Of a stretch of DNA of 6,344 bases, positions 1 through 5,665 are shown one piece after another (positions within the stretch are counted from its first letter, which is position 1; every line of letters begins with the position of its first letter). Position numbers and translations under genes: made by a program. Source of the stretch: Akkermansia muciniphila (GTDB taxonomy: Bacteria; Verrucomicrobiota; Verrucomicrobiia; Limisphaerales; SXTU01). Below the pieces are notes generated by a model. That model worked only from the letters and a program-made list of their open reading frames with translations. It had not been told where the DNA came from and made no database searches. The DNA lies in NCBI GenBank assembly GCA_945872195.1, contig CAMBZO010000163.1:1-6344 (forward strand), written 5' to 3'.

Positions 1-189
1 GAGGGCTCCAACGATCTCGACAACCTCCACGGCAACTGGCCGCTGGCCAACCGCGAGATGGAAGCCGCACTGAAGTTTGCCAAGATCGAATCCCAGCTCG
101 TCATGGGCGACGGCGGCCACGGCGGCAAGCACGGAGGCGCCATCCTGCCGGACACGATGCGCTGGATCTGGCGCGGCCACGAGAAGTAA
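1..189 (+). CDS. C-terminal end of an alpha/beta-hydrolase esterase (5' truncated)
   Basis: The reading frame is open from the first base and stops at TAA 187-189, giving the last 62 residues. Visible motifs are SNDLDNLHGNWPLANREM (residues 3-20), GDGGHGGKHGGAILPD (36-51) and an aromatic tail RWIWRGH. From family knowledge this matches the end of enterochelin-esterase-like (PF00756) domains in Planctomycetes and Verrucomicrobia proteins, often fused to an SMP-30/gluconolactonase domain. His40 or His44 in the glycine-rich motif is the probable catalytic histidine. The serine nucleophile and any N-terminal domain or signal peptide lie outside the window, so substrate and location cannot be judged. 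The next gene downstream starts 180 bases away and looks unrelated. Confidence 0.75.
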   Translation, partial: EGSNDLDNLHGNWPLANREMEAALKFAKIESQLVMGDGGHGGKHGGAILPDTMRWIWRGHEK

Positions 190-237
190 ACCCAGCAGAA
201 GCTCGGCTCCACCACGCACCGAAAGAGCGCAAGATCA

Positions 238-267
238 CGCGCGGGAGCGCGAAAGCCACTGCGTGGC
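238..267 (+). terminator. Two small tandem hairpins after the esterase gene
   Basis: CGCGC (238-242) pairs with GCGCG (247-251) around a GGGA loop. GCCAC (255-259) pairs with GTGGC (263-267) around TGC. They lie about 50 bases after the esterase stop and could end its transcript or stabilise its 3' end. No T-run follows, so an intrinsic terminator is only a possibility. I see nothing else convincing in the 190-369 gap, including no good promoter for the pseudopilin genes. Confidence 0.25.
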
Positions 268-369
268 AGGAAGCTAGGCTGCGCCCCCGCCCGCCGGCCG
301 CTCACTCCACGGGTCACCCGAAATGTTTCTTGCGAGGAAGTGCCCACGATTTACAGTGCCCGCTAGATC

Positions 370-1245
370 ATGAAGACAACTCAGCCAAACCGCCCGGCAC
401 ACCGCAGCGGTTTCACCCTCATCGAACTCCTCGTCGTCATCGCCATCATCGCCATTCTGGCGGGGATGCTCTTGCCGGCCTTGAGCAAGGCCAAGATGAA
501 GGCACAGGCCACCAATTGTCTGAACAACCTCAAACAACTGGGCTTGGCTTGGAACATCTACGCCACCGAGTTCGATGACCGACTCGTGCTCGGGCATTAT
601 CAGCAACTCAATGCAGCGGGCACAGCCACCGTGGCAAACAGCATCAACATGAGCGCCTGGTGCAATGGCGACCAGAAGGACGCGGGCGCCAATCCCTACA
701 CCCCGTATCTCCCGGGTCTGAGTTCAACAAACGAGCAGGCCATTAAGGACGGCCAGCTCTTCCGATATGTTGGCGCAGCCAAAAGCTACAAGGACCCCGC
801 CGACAGGCGGATGACCAACGGGGTGAACAAGAACCGCAGCTACTCGATGAACAGCTGGGTTTCCGAGCTGAAGGTCGGGGGAGCAGGTTCCTCTGCCCCG
901 TTCCTCGCCAACGCCAACTACCCCCTTTTCCGCAGGCTCGGCGACTTTACCACCACCAGCGCCACTGACGTGTGGGTGATGATTGACGAGCACGAAGCGG
1001 GTCTCAACGACTCGTGGTTCGCGGTGGACCTGAGCGGCAGTCGCACCTGGCTGGACCTGCCCACCGCCCGGCATGGCGGTGCCTACGCCCTGAATTTCGC
1101 CGACGGACACTCGGAAATATTCAAGCTCCAGCAAGTTGGAATGTTCTCCGGCGCGGCCCCCACCATTCCGCTCAACGTTGCACAAGCCGCACAGCCAGCA
1201 AACAACGACTGGCTCAAGCTCCGCAATGTGTCGGGGGGCAAATAA
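370..1245 (+). CDS. Type II secretion/type IV pilin-like protein, prepilin leader plus H-X9-DG domain
   Basis: A 291-residue pseudopilin-like protein of the large verrucomicrobial paralogue family (prepilin N-terminal cleavage/methylation domain, TIGR02532/PF07963). A basic leader (residues 1-14, ending RSG) precedes FTLIELLVVIAIIAILAG. Prepilin peptidase should cut between Gly14 and Phe15, leaving an N-methylated Phe and the conserved Glu at mature position 5 (Glu19). One hydrophobic helix (about 17-37) anchors or assembles the protein; the rest is predicted periplasmic or extracellular. Near the C-terminus His235, nine residues, then DG (codons 1072-1107) forms a clean H-X9-DG motif (TIGR04294-like). 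Start: ATG 370 is the first possible one, because TAG 364-366 is in frame just upstream. No clear Shine-Dalgarno precedes it. The next pseudopilin gene follows after 30 bases, so the two are probably co-transcribed. The exact role (minor pseudopilin, surface fibre or adhesin) is not visible. Confidence 0.9.
   Translation: MKTTQPNRPAHRSGFTLIELLVVIAIIAILAGMLLPALSKAKMKAQATNCLNNLKQLGLAWNIYATEFDDRLVLGHYQQLNAAGTATVANSINMSAWCNGDQKDAGANPYTPYLPGLSSTNEQAIKDGQLFRYVGAAKSYKDPADRRMTNGVNKNRSYSMNSWVSELKVGGAGSSAPFLANANYPLFRRLGDFTTTSATDVWVMIDEHEAGLNDSWFAVDLSGSRTWLDLPTARHGGAYALNFADGHSEIFKLQQVGMFSGAAPTIPLNVAQAAQPANNDWLKLRNVSGGK
402..479 (+). repeat. Leader direct repeat, copy 1 (78 bp)
   Basis: Bases 402-479 match 1302-1379 at 77 of 78 positions; the one difference (429 C versus 1329 A) is a synonymous Leu codon. 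The tract covers the codons from just before the prepilin cleavage site through the hydrophobic helix to GMLLPA. Outside it the genes diverge quickly. The copies lie exactly 900 bases apart. Confidence 0.95.
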
Positions 1246-1275
1246 AAATTTTGATTCAGTTCTGAACTTACGCAT

Positions 1276-2019
1276 ATGACCACTTCGTCATCCCGCCGCG
1301 CCCGCAGCGGTTTCACCCTCATCGAACTACTCGTCGTCATCGCCATCATCGCCATTCTGGCGGGGATGCTCTTGCCGGCATTGGGGAAAGCCAAATCAAA
1401 GGCACATGATATTGCCTGCAAGAATAATTTAAAGACCTTGGCGCTTGCTTCGATGCTCTACGGACAGGACTACGATGATTTGACCCCCATCACTTATGGC
1501 ACTACGGCAGTAGTCGGTCCGGAAGGGATTTGGTATCGAAGCTTGGGCACTTACGTTGGGAAGGTGGGAGCCACAGGCCGGGCGGGTAAGGTCTTCGAAT
1601 GCCCGGGTTTCAAGCCCATCGCGTCGCAAAACACTCCCGGCTGGCTTGCCGGCATTGGAATTTGCTATGCACAAAACCGCTATTTGACGCAGGAGCCGGG
1701 CACCAAGGTGCGCTTCGCACAGGTTGATGACCCGACGGAGACTCAGATCCATGCGGACACCGACGGATACAACGCGGTCAACTACCAGGACAACCTCGCT
1801 ACTTTTCCCGTTGGGGTGAACACGACCCTCTATCGGCATGGAGGCGGGACGGAGACCAGCGGCATGGGTAACCAATATACCCGCCCAATTCCAGCGGGCA
1901 TGGGGCTGCCCGTTGGCCCCACCGCGGGCACCGCCAACCTGAACTGGGTAGACGGCCATGTGTCCCAGCTGAAGTGGACCAACAACATCACGCGCCTTTT
2001 CACCATCCAGCGTGACTGA
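1276..2019 (+). CDS. Type II secretion/type IV pilin-like protein with an expanded H-Xn-DG region
   Basis: A 247-residue paralogue of the preceding gene. The leader is 12 residues (ending ARSG), with cleavage expected between Gly12 and Phe13 and the conserved Glu at residue 17, followed by the same hydrophobic helix (about 15-35). The helix is followed by CKNNLKTLALASMLYGQDYDD, the C..NLK.L..A..Y pattern usual in these proteins. Two Cys (ECPGF and GICYAQ) lie in the globular part. At the C-terminus NLNWVDGHV is the usual DGH ending, but the matching His (codon 1837) is 37 residues before the Asp instead of 9, with a Gly/Pro-rich stretch between. Start: ATG 1276 is the only start after the in-frame TGA 1252-1254. 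No Shine-Dalgarno is present; the 30-base spacer is A+T-rich (AAAATTTT at 1245-1252). Likely role: envelope pseudopilin or fibre subunit, expressed with its neighbour. Confidence 0.88.
   Translation: MTTSSSRRARSGFTLIELLVVIAIIAILAGMLLPALGKAKSKAHDIACKNNLKTLALASMLYGQDYDDLTPITYGTTAVVGPEGIWYRSLGTYVGKVGATGRAGKVFECPGFKPIASQNTPGWLAGIGICYAQNRYLTQEPGTKVRFAQVDDPTETQIHADTDGYNAVNYQDNLATFPVGVNTTLYRHGGGTETSGMGNQYTRPIPAGMGLPVGPTAGTANLNWVDGHVSQLKWTNNITRLFTIQRD
1302..1379 (+). repeat. Leader direct repeat, copy 2 (78 bp)
   Basis: Second copy of the tract at 402-479, with one mismatch. Just after it the sequence becomes richer in A and T (about 1381-1440) than the matching part of the upstream gene, so the boundary of identity is sharp. 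Confidence 0.95.
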
Positions 2020-2027
2020 CTCCCGCC

Positions 2028-2054
2028 AACTCCTCACCTCCTGTGCGAGGAGTT
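2028..2054. terminator. Possible bidirectional terminator between converging genes
   Basis: AACTCCTC (2028-2035) pairs perfectly with GAGGAGTT (2047-2054) around an 11-base loop. It begins 8 bases after the second pseudopilin stop and lies about 85 bases past the DUF1552 stop on the other strand, so it could serve both transcripts. No T-run follows on either strand, so its strength is doubtful. The rest of the 2020-2139 gap shows nothing I can name. Confidence 0.4.
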
Positions 2055-2139
2055 AGCAACTCGTGGTAAGCGCGTTTCCTTCCGGGCTCCCGCTTCTTGT
2101 GACCTGCCCCGGACCAATTGAGGTCGTTTCCGACTTTGA

Positions 2140-3492
2140 TTACGCCAGCCGCGTCAGCTCACCTGTGCTGTCGCCGAGCTGCTGGGTCTTGAGGTCCATC
2201 CGGTTGAGGAGGGAGAGCCACAGGTTGTTCAGCGGCGTGTCCTTGGGATAGACGACATGGCGGCCCGGCTTAAGCGTGCCGCAACCGCCCCCGGCCAGCA
2301 GCAGCGGGAGGTTGTCGTGGTTGTGCGCGTTGCCGTCGGAGTTGCCGCTGCCGTAGGCGAGCATGCAGTGGTCGAGCAGCGTGCCGTCGCCTTCCTTCAC
2401 GGCCTTGAGCTTGCCAATCAGGTAGGCGAGCTGCGTGGTGTGGAAGCGGTTAATCTGGGCAATCTTCGCCTTCTTCTCCAGGTCGTTGCCGTGGTGCGAA
2501 AGGTCGTGGTGGCCTTCGCGGACGTTGATGAAGGGGTAGGCTTTGTTGCTCCCCTCGTTGGCGAGGACGAAGGTGCAGACGCGCGTGGTGTCGGTCTGGA
2601 AGGCGAGCACCATGAGGTCGGCCATGAGGCGGATGTGCTCCTCGTAAGTCGGGGGGATGCCGGTGGGCGCGGCAAAGCCCTCGGGGGCCTTCGGCTCGCC
2701 GAACTGGCCGGCGCGCTCGATGCGCAGCTCGATGTCGCGGACGGCGGAAAAATACTCGTCGAGCTTGCGCTGGTCGCTGCGGCCCAATTTGCCATTGAGG
2801 TCGCTGAAGTCGGCTTTCACCAAGTCGAGCACGCTCTTGCGTTGCGCGTCGCGCTTCGCCCGCTCGGCGGCGGAACCCGCACCGAAGAGGCGGTCGAAGA
2901 CGAGCTTGGGGTTCACTTCCTTGGGCTGCGGCTGGGTGGCCGAGCGCCAGGACATCGTGGAGGAGTAAACGCAGGAGTAGCCGGAGTCGCAGTTGCCAGC
3001 CATCGAACCGGCCTCCGTGCCGATCTCAAGGGAGGCCAGACGCGTCTTGTCCGCGAGCCGCGAGGCGGCGACCTGGTCCACGGAGACGCCAGAGCGGATG
3101 TCGGTGCCGTCCGTCTTGCGCGGCTGGCAGCCGGTGAGGAAGGCAGCGAGCGCACGGGCGTGGTCGCCGCCGCCGTCGCCGTTGGCGCGGGCCTTGTCCG
3201 CCGTGAGGCCGGTGAGGATGGAGAAATCGCTGCGATACGGCGCGATGGGCTGAAGGATCGCGGGCAGCTCGGCGGGCAGATCGCCCTCGGCCTTCGGCGT
3301 CCAGTCCACCATGTTCTTGCCGTTGGGGACGTAGAGGAAGGCCATGCGGTTGGGCGCGGCCTTGCTGGCGGGGGTGTTGCCGGCGGCCCAGCCCGTCATC
3401 GGCCCCATCGCTTCGAGCCACGGGAGCGCGAGGGTCGCGCCGAGACCTTTGAGTGCGGTGCGGCGGGAGAGCGGGGAGGTTTTCACGTGCAT
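2140..3492 (-). CDS. DUF1552 family Tat-exported protein
   Basis: A 450-residue protein of the DUF1552 family (PF07586), at about the usual full length. The N-terminus LSRRTALKGLGATLALPWLEAM (split: twin-arginine SRRTALKG at 9-16, then the hydrophobic stretch to Met29) is a classic Tat signal and also the family hallmark, so export to the periplasm is expected. Further family features are FLYVPNGKN, SILTGL, SWRSATQPQPKEVNP followed by FDRLFG, and near the C-terminus YGSGNSDGNAHNHDNLPLLL and NNLWLSLLNRM. The family is related to DUF1501/alkaline-phosphatase-like proteins; its biochemical role is not established. It usually sits beside a DUF1592/DUF1588/DUF1587-type cytochrome gene, but here cysK is upstream and convergent pseudopilins downstream. 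Start ATG 3492 gives the complete Tat signal; the GTG two codons later would keep it too. No clear Shine-Dalgarno is visible. It may be read through from cysK, across a large hairpin. Confidence 0.92.
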   Translation of the reverse strand: MHVKTSPLSRRTALKGLGATLALPWLEAMGPMTGWAAGNTPASKAAPNRMAFLYVPNGKNMVDWTPKAEGDLPAELPAILQPIAPYRSDFSILTGLTADKARANGDGGGDHARALAAFLTGCQPRKTDGTDIRSGVSVDQVAASRLADKTRLASLEIGTEAGSMAGNCDSGYSCVYSSTMSWRSATQPQPKEVNPKLVFDRLFGAGSAAERAKRDAQRKSVLDLVKADFSDLNGKLGRSDQRKLDEYFSAVRDIELRIERAGQFGEPKAPEGFAAPTGIPPTYEEHIRLMADLMVLAFQTDTTRVCTFVLANEGSNKAYPFINVREGHHDLSHHGNDLEKKAKIAQINRFHTTQLAYLIGKLKAVKEGDGTLLDHCMLAYGSGNSDGNAHNHDNLPLLLAGGGCGTLKPGRHVVYPKDTPLNNLWLSLLNRMDLKTQQLGDSTGELTRLA

Positions 3493-3538
3493 AATTTCGT
3501 TGGCGTTTTGGACGGGGCGAGGAGCAATTCCTTCAGTT

Positions 3539-3622
3539 GGCTATCAGCGGTCAGCGGTCAGCAACCAAGAGAACGTGCCCGGATACAGGCCCCTCTTGGC
3601 TGGCCGCTGATAGCTGACCGCT
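3539..3622. repeat. Heptad-periodic inverted repeat (long hairpin) between cysK and DUF1552
   Basis: The left arm is built of 7-base units GCTATCA, GCGGTCA, GCGGTCA, GCAACCA (from 3540). The right arm, read on the minus strand, has GCGGTCA, GCTATCA, GCGGCCA, GCCAAGA. CCAAGAG (3565-3571) pairs with CTCTTGG (3593-3599), and after a 3-base bulge (3562-3564) pairing continues outward for about 22 positions with a few mismatches and G-U pairs. The loop is 3572-3592. The 10-mer AGAACGTGCC (3570-3579) lies at the apex. The hairpin starts 6 bases after the cysK stop, so it may end or stabilise the cysK mRNA. It resembles a REP/palindromic dispersed element rather than an ordinary terminator, as it has no T-run. 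Confidence 0.85.
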
Positions 3623-3628
3623 CTCTTC

Positions 3629-4624
3629 CTACGCTCCGACTTCGGCGCGGGCGTCCGCTGCGAGGGCGGTGCTGAGATAGCGCTCACCGGTGGAGCAGGC
3701 GATGGCCACGAGGGTCTTGCCCTTGCTGCCGGGGCGCCTGGCGACTTCGATGGCCGCCCAGACATTCGCGCCGGTCGAAATACCGACGAGCAATCCCTCT
3801 TCCTTCGCCAGCCGGCGGGCCATCGCGAACGCGTCGTCATTGGAGACCTGCACGCACTCGGTGATCTGCGGGACGCCCTTGGCGTCCTTAAGGTGCAGGT
3901 TGGCCGGCACGAAGCCTGCGCCGGTGCCTTGAATCTTGTGCGGCCCCGGCTTCACCGGCTCGCCGTTGAGCGTCTGCGTGATGACGGGGGAATCCTTCGG
4001 CTCGACGGCGATGGCCTGGAAGGAGGGCTTGCGCGGCTTGATGACCTCGCAGCAACCAGTGAGCGTGCCGCCGGTGCCGACAGCGGCGATGAGGAAGTCC
4101 ACCTTGCCGTCAGTGTCGTCCCAGATTTCCTCAGCCGTGGTGCGGCGATGGATTTCCGGATTGGCGGGATTCTCGAACTGCTGGGGAATCCAGGAGTTGG
4201 GCGTGGCGGCGGCGAGTTCCTCCGCCTTGGCAATCGCGCCCTTCATCCCTTTCGCGCCCTCGGTGAGGACAAGCTTCGCGCCGAGCATGGCGAGCAACAC
4301 GCGCCGCTCCAGCGACATCGTCTCGGGCATGGTGAGGATGATCTGGTAGCCCTTGGCGGCGGCGACGAACGCGAGGGCGATGCCGGTGTTGCCGCTGGTG
4401 GGCTCGATGATGACGGTGTCCTTGTTGAGCCGGCCGCTGCGCTCGGCGGCCTCGATCATGGCCATGCCGATGCGGTCCTTGACGCTGCCGAGCGGGTTGA
4501 AGAACTCGCACTTGAGGAGAATCTGCGTGGCCGGGTCCACGCCGAGGCTGGCGGGGATGCGGTTGAGGCGCACAAGCGGCGTGTGGCCCACGGTCTCGAC
4601 GATGTTGTTATAGATGCGGCCCAT
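3629..4624 (-). CDS. cysK: Cysteine synthase A (O-acetylserine sulfhydrylase)
   Basis: Cytoplasmic PLP enzyme making L-cysteine from O-acetyl-L-serine and sulfide, the last step of sulfur assimilation. The protein has 331 residues, slightly longer than the usual 310-323. Seen in order: VGHTPLVRLNRI (12-23); NPLGSVKDR with Lys49 as the expected Schiff-base lysine; PTSGNTG (75-81), the substrate loop; QFENPANPEIH (149-159); GTGGT (183-187), which holds the PLP phosphate; GTGAGFVP; GISTGAN (281-287), where many relatives have SSGA; and CSTGERYLST near the end. ATG 4624 was chosen because the CysK fold starts at once (MGRIYNNIVETVG); the frame is open up to 4771 but the extra 49 residues look non-coding. 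No good Shine-Dalgarno or promoter is seen in the 165-base gap before it. Cystathionine beta-synthase-like relatives are less likely, as there is no CBS or heme-binding extension. Confidence 0.95.
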   Translation of the reverse strand: MGRIYNNIVETVGHTPLVRLNRIPASLGVDPATQILLKCEFFNPLGSVKDRIGMAMIEAAERSGRLNKDTVIIEPTSGNTGIALAFVAAAKGYQIILTMPETMSLERRVLLAMLGAKLVLTEGAKGMKGAIAKAEELAAATPNSWIPQQFENPANPEIHRRTTAEEIWDDTDGKVDFLIAAVGTGGTLTGCCEVIKPRKPSFQAIAVEPKDSPVITQTLNGEPVKPGPHKIQGTGAGFVPANLHLKDAKGVPQITECVQVSNDDAFAMARRLAKEEGLLVGISTGANVWAAIEVARRPGSKGKTLVAIACSTGERYLSTALAADARAEVGA

Positions 4625-4741
4625 AATTGTGAATGGTTCTGAAGTGGAGCTGAACTGTGTCCGCGATTGTGGGCGGCAACGGGGAGGCGGCAAGGTTTTT
4701 CTCGGACACCTGCAATCAGTCCACCGCAGGCCACACGCTCG

Positions 4742-4778
4742 GGCCAAGTTGCTCTGACACCCGCCACGCAAGTTGGCC
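4742..4778 (-). terminator. Hairpin 12 bases after the gluQ stop
   Basis: GGCCAAGTTGC (4742-4752) and GCAAGTTGGCC (4768-4778) form an 11-bp stem with one mismatch and a 15-base loop. It lies directly after the gluQ stop and before cysK, so it may end the upstream transcript. No T-run follows on the minus strand. I see nothing else convincing in the 4625-4789 gap. Confidence 0.35.
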
Positions 4779-4789
4779 GGTGTTTCATT

Positions 4790-5665
4790 TCAGCGTTGCC
4801 AAGACGAGCGCAACCCTGCGGGTGAGGCACCGCGTTCGCGCAGCATCCGTAGGCTCAGCGCGTCGTGACGCTTGGCGAGGCGCACGCCGTGTTCATCGGT
4901 CATGAGGGGGCAGTGGGAAAAACCCGGAGCGGCGAAGCTGAGCGCTTCGTAGAGCAAAAGCTGGCGGGCCGTGCTGGCCAGCAAGTCCGAGCCCCGCACC
5001 ACTTCGGTGATGCCCATCGCCGCGTCGTCCACCACCACGGCAAGCTGGTAGGCGGGCAGGTCGTCGTTCCGCCAGACCACGAAATCACCGAAGTCCACGC
5101 CCGCCTCGAAAGACTGCGGGCCGAGCTGGCCGTCGCGGAACTGGACCGCGCGCCCGTCCGGCACGCGGAAGCGCCAAGAGGGAGCGGGTTCTGAGTTTGG
5201 AGTTTTGAGTTCTGACTTAAGGCACGTTCTACCCTTCAACTCCGAACTGTTCCTGCACGTGCCCGGATAGACTGGCTCGTCCTCGCCTTGATGCGGCGCT
5301 TGAAGTGCGCGCCGCACGTCCTGCCGCGAGCAGGTGCACGGATAGAGAAAGCCGGCGGCGCGGAGCTGCTCGAACGCGACACGGTAGTGGGCCATCCGCT
5401 CGCTCTGCGTGTAGGGCGCGTGCAGCCCGCCGATGTCCGGCCCCTCCGCCCACGCGAAACCAAACCATCGCAAGTCCTCGAACATCGCCGCCACGAACTC
5501 TGGCTTGCAGCGCTGGCGGTCGAGGTCCTCGTTGCGGAGAAGGAGCGTGCCGCCCTGCTCCACAGCGCGCTCCTGCGCGGTCCAGAAGGTCCGCGCGTGG
5601 CCGAGGTGCAGATGGCCGGTCGGCGACGGCGCGAGCCGTCCACGGTAGGGACGCGAAGAGTTTAT
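4790..5665 (-). CDS. gluQ: Glutamyl-Q tRNA(Asp) synthetase
   Basis: A GluRS paralogue that activates glutamate and attaches it to queuosine at position 34 of tRNA-Asp. Numbered from the ATA start (291 residues): RLAPSPTGHLHLGHA (10-24) with the HIGH-type HLGH; RNEDLD (44-49); zinc ligands CTC (Cys110, Cys112) and YPGTC (Tyr133, Cys137); MGITEVVRGSDLL (217-229); and GVRLAKR (260-266), the KMSKS-like loop. It lacks the anticodon-binding domain of true GluRS, as the family does (E. coli protein about 300 residues). Residues about 139-162, after YPGTCR, hold an unusual segment encoded by a heptad repeat. The start is uncertain: the only standard start before the HLGH motif is TTG 5758, which would overlap the upstream gene by 97 bases and has no Shine-Dalgarno. 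ATA 5665-5663 sits 4 bases behind a perfect AGGAGG and overlaps the upstream TAA, so I prefer it. Confidence 0.9.
   Translation of the reverse strand: MNSSRPYRGRLAPSPTGHLHLGHARTFWTAQERAVEQGGTLLLRNEDLDRQRCKPEFVAAMFEDLRWFGFAWAEGPDIGGLHAPYTQSERMAHYRVAFEQLRAAGFLYPCTCSRQDVRRALQAPHQGEDEPVYPGTCRNSSELKGRTCLKSELKTPNSEPAPSWRFRVPDGRAVQFRDGQLGPQSFEAGVDFGDFVVWRNDDLPAYQLAVVVDDAAMGITEVVRGSDLLASTARQLLLYEALSFAAPGFSHCPLMTDEHGVRLAKRHDALSLRMLRERGASPAGLRSSWQR
5189..5250 (-). repeat. Heptad-periodic imperfect palindrome inside gluQ
   Basis: On the minus strand the 7-base units AAGTCAG, AACTCAA, AACTCCA, AACTCAG run in tandem (5220 down to 5193). On the other side of a core, AACTCCGAACT (5238-5248) pairs fully with AGTTTGGAGTT (5194-5204), with one G-U pair. 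AAGG (5219-5222) pairs with CCTT (5233-5236). The core carries AGAACGTGCC on the minus strand (5230-5221), the same 10-mer as in the 3539-3622 element. The repeat is in frame and encodes the SSELKGRTCLKSELKTPNSE segment of GluQ. Confidence 0.7.

Noticed and set aside
330..358. A sigma-70-like promoter before the first pseudopilin (TTGCGA at 330-335)
   Set aside because: No acceptable -10 hexamer lies at 16-18 bases; only the -35-like half is seen.
1255..1266. A 12-base palindrome TTCAGTTCTGAA between the pseudopilin genes
   Set aside because: Arms of only 5 bases. It resembles the heptad units of the gluQ element, but it is too short to claim as a copy or an operator.
2257..3675. A 472-codon open frame on the plus strand opposite the DUF1552 gene
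   Set aside because: Its translation is Ala/Gly/Val/Arg-rich with no recognisable motif, and it mirrors a well-supported gene. This is the usual artefact of GC-rich third positions on the other strand.
3893..4642. A 249-codon open frame opposite cysK
   Set aside because: Low-complexity antisense composition with no family resemblance; cysK on the other strand has all its catalytic motifs.
4625..4771. A 49-residue N-terminal extension of cysK
   Set aside because: The extra residues are Cys/Arg/Pro-rich and unlike any CysK, and the fold begins right at the ATG 4624.
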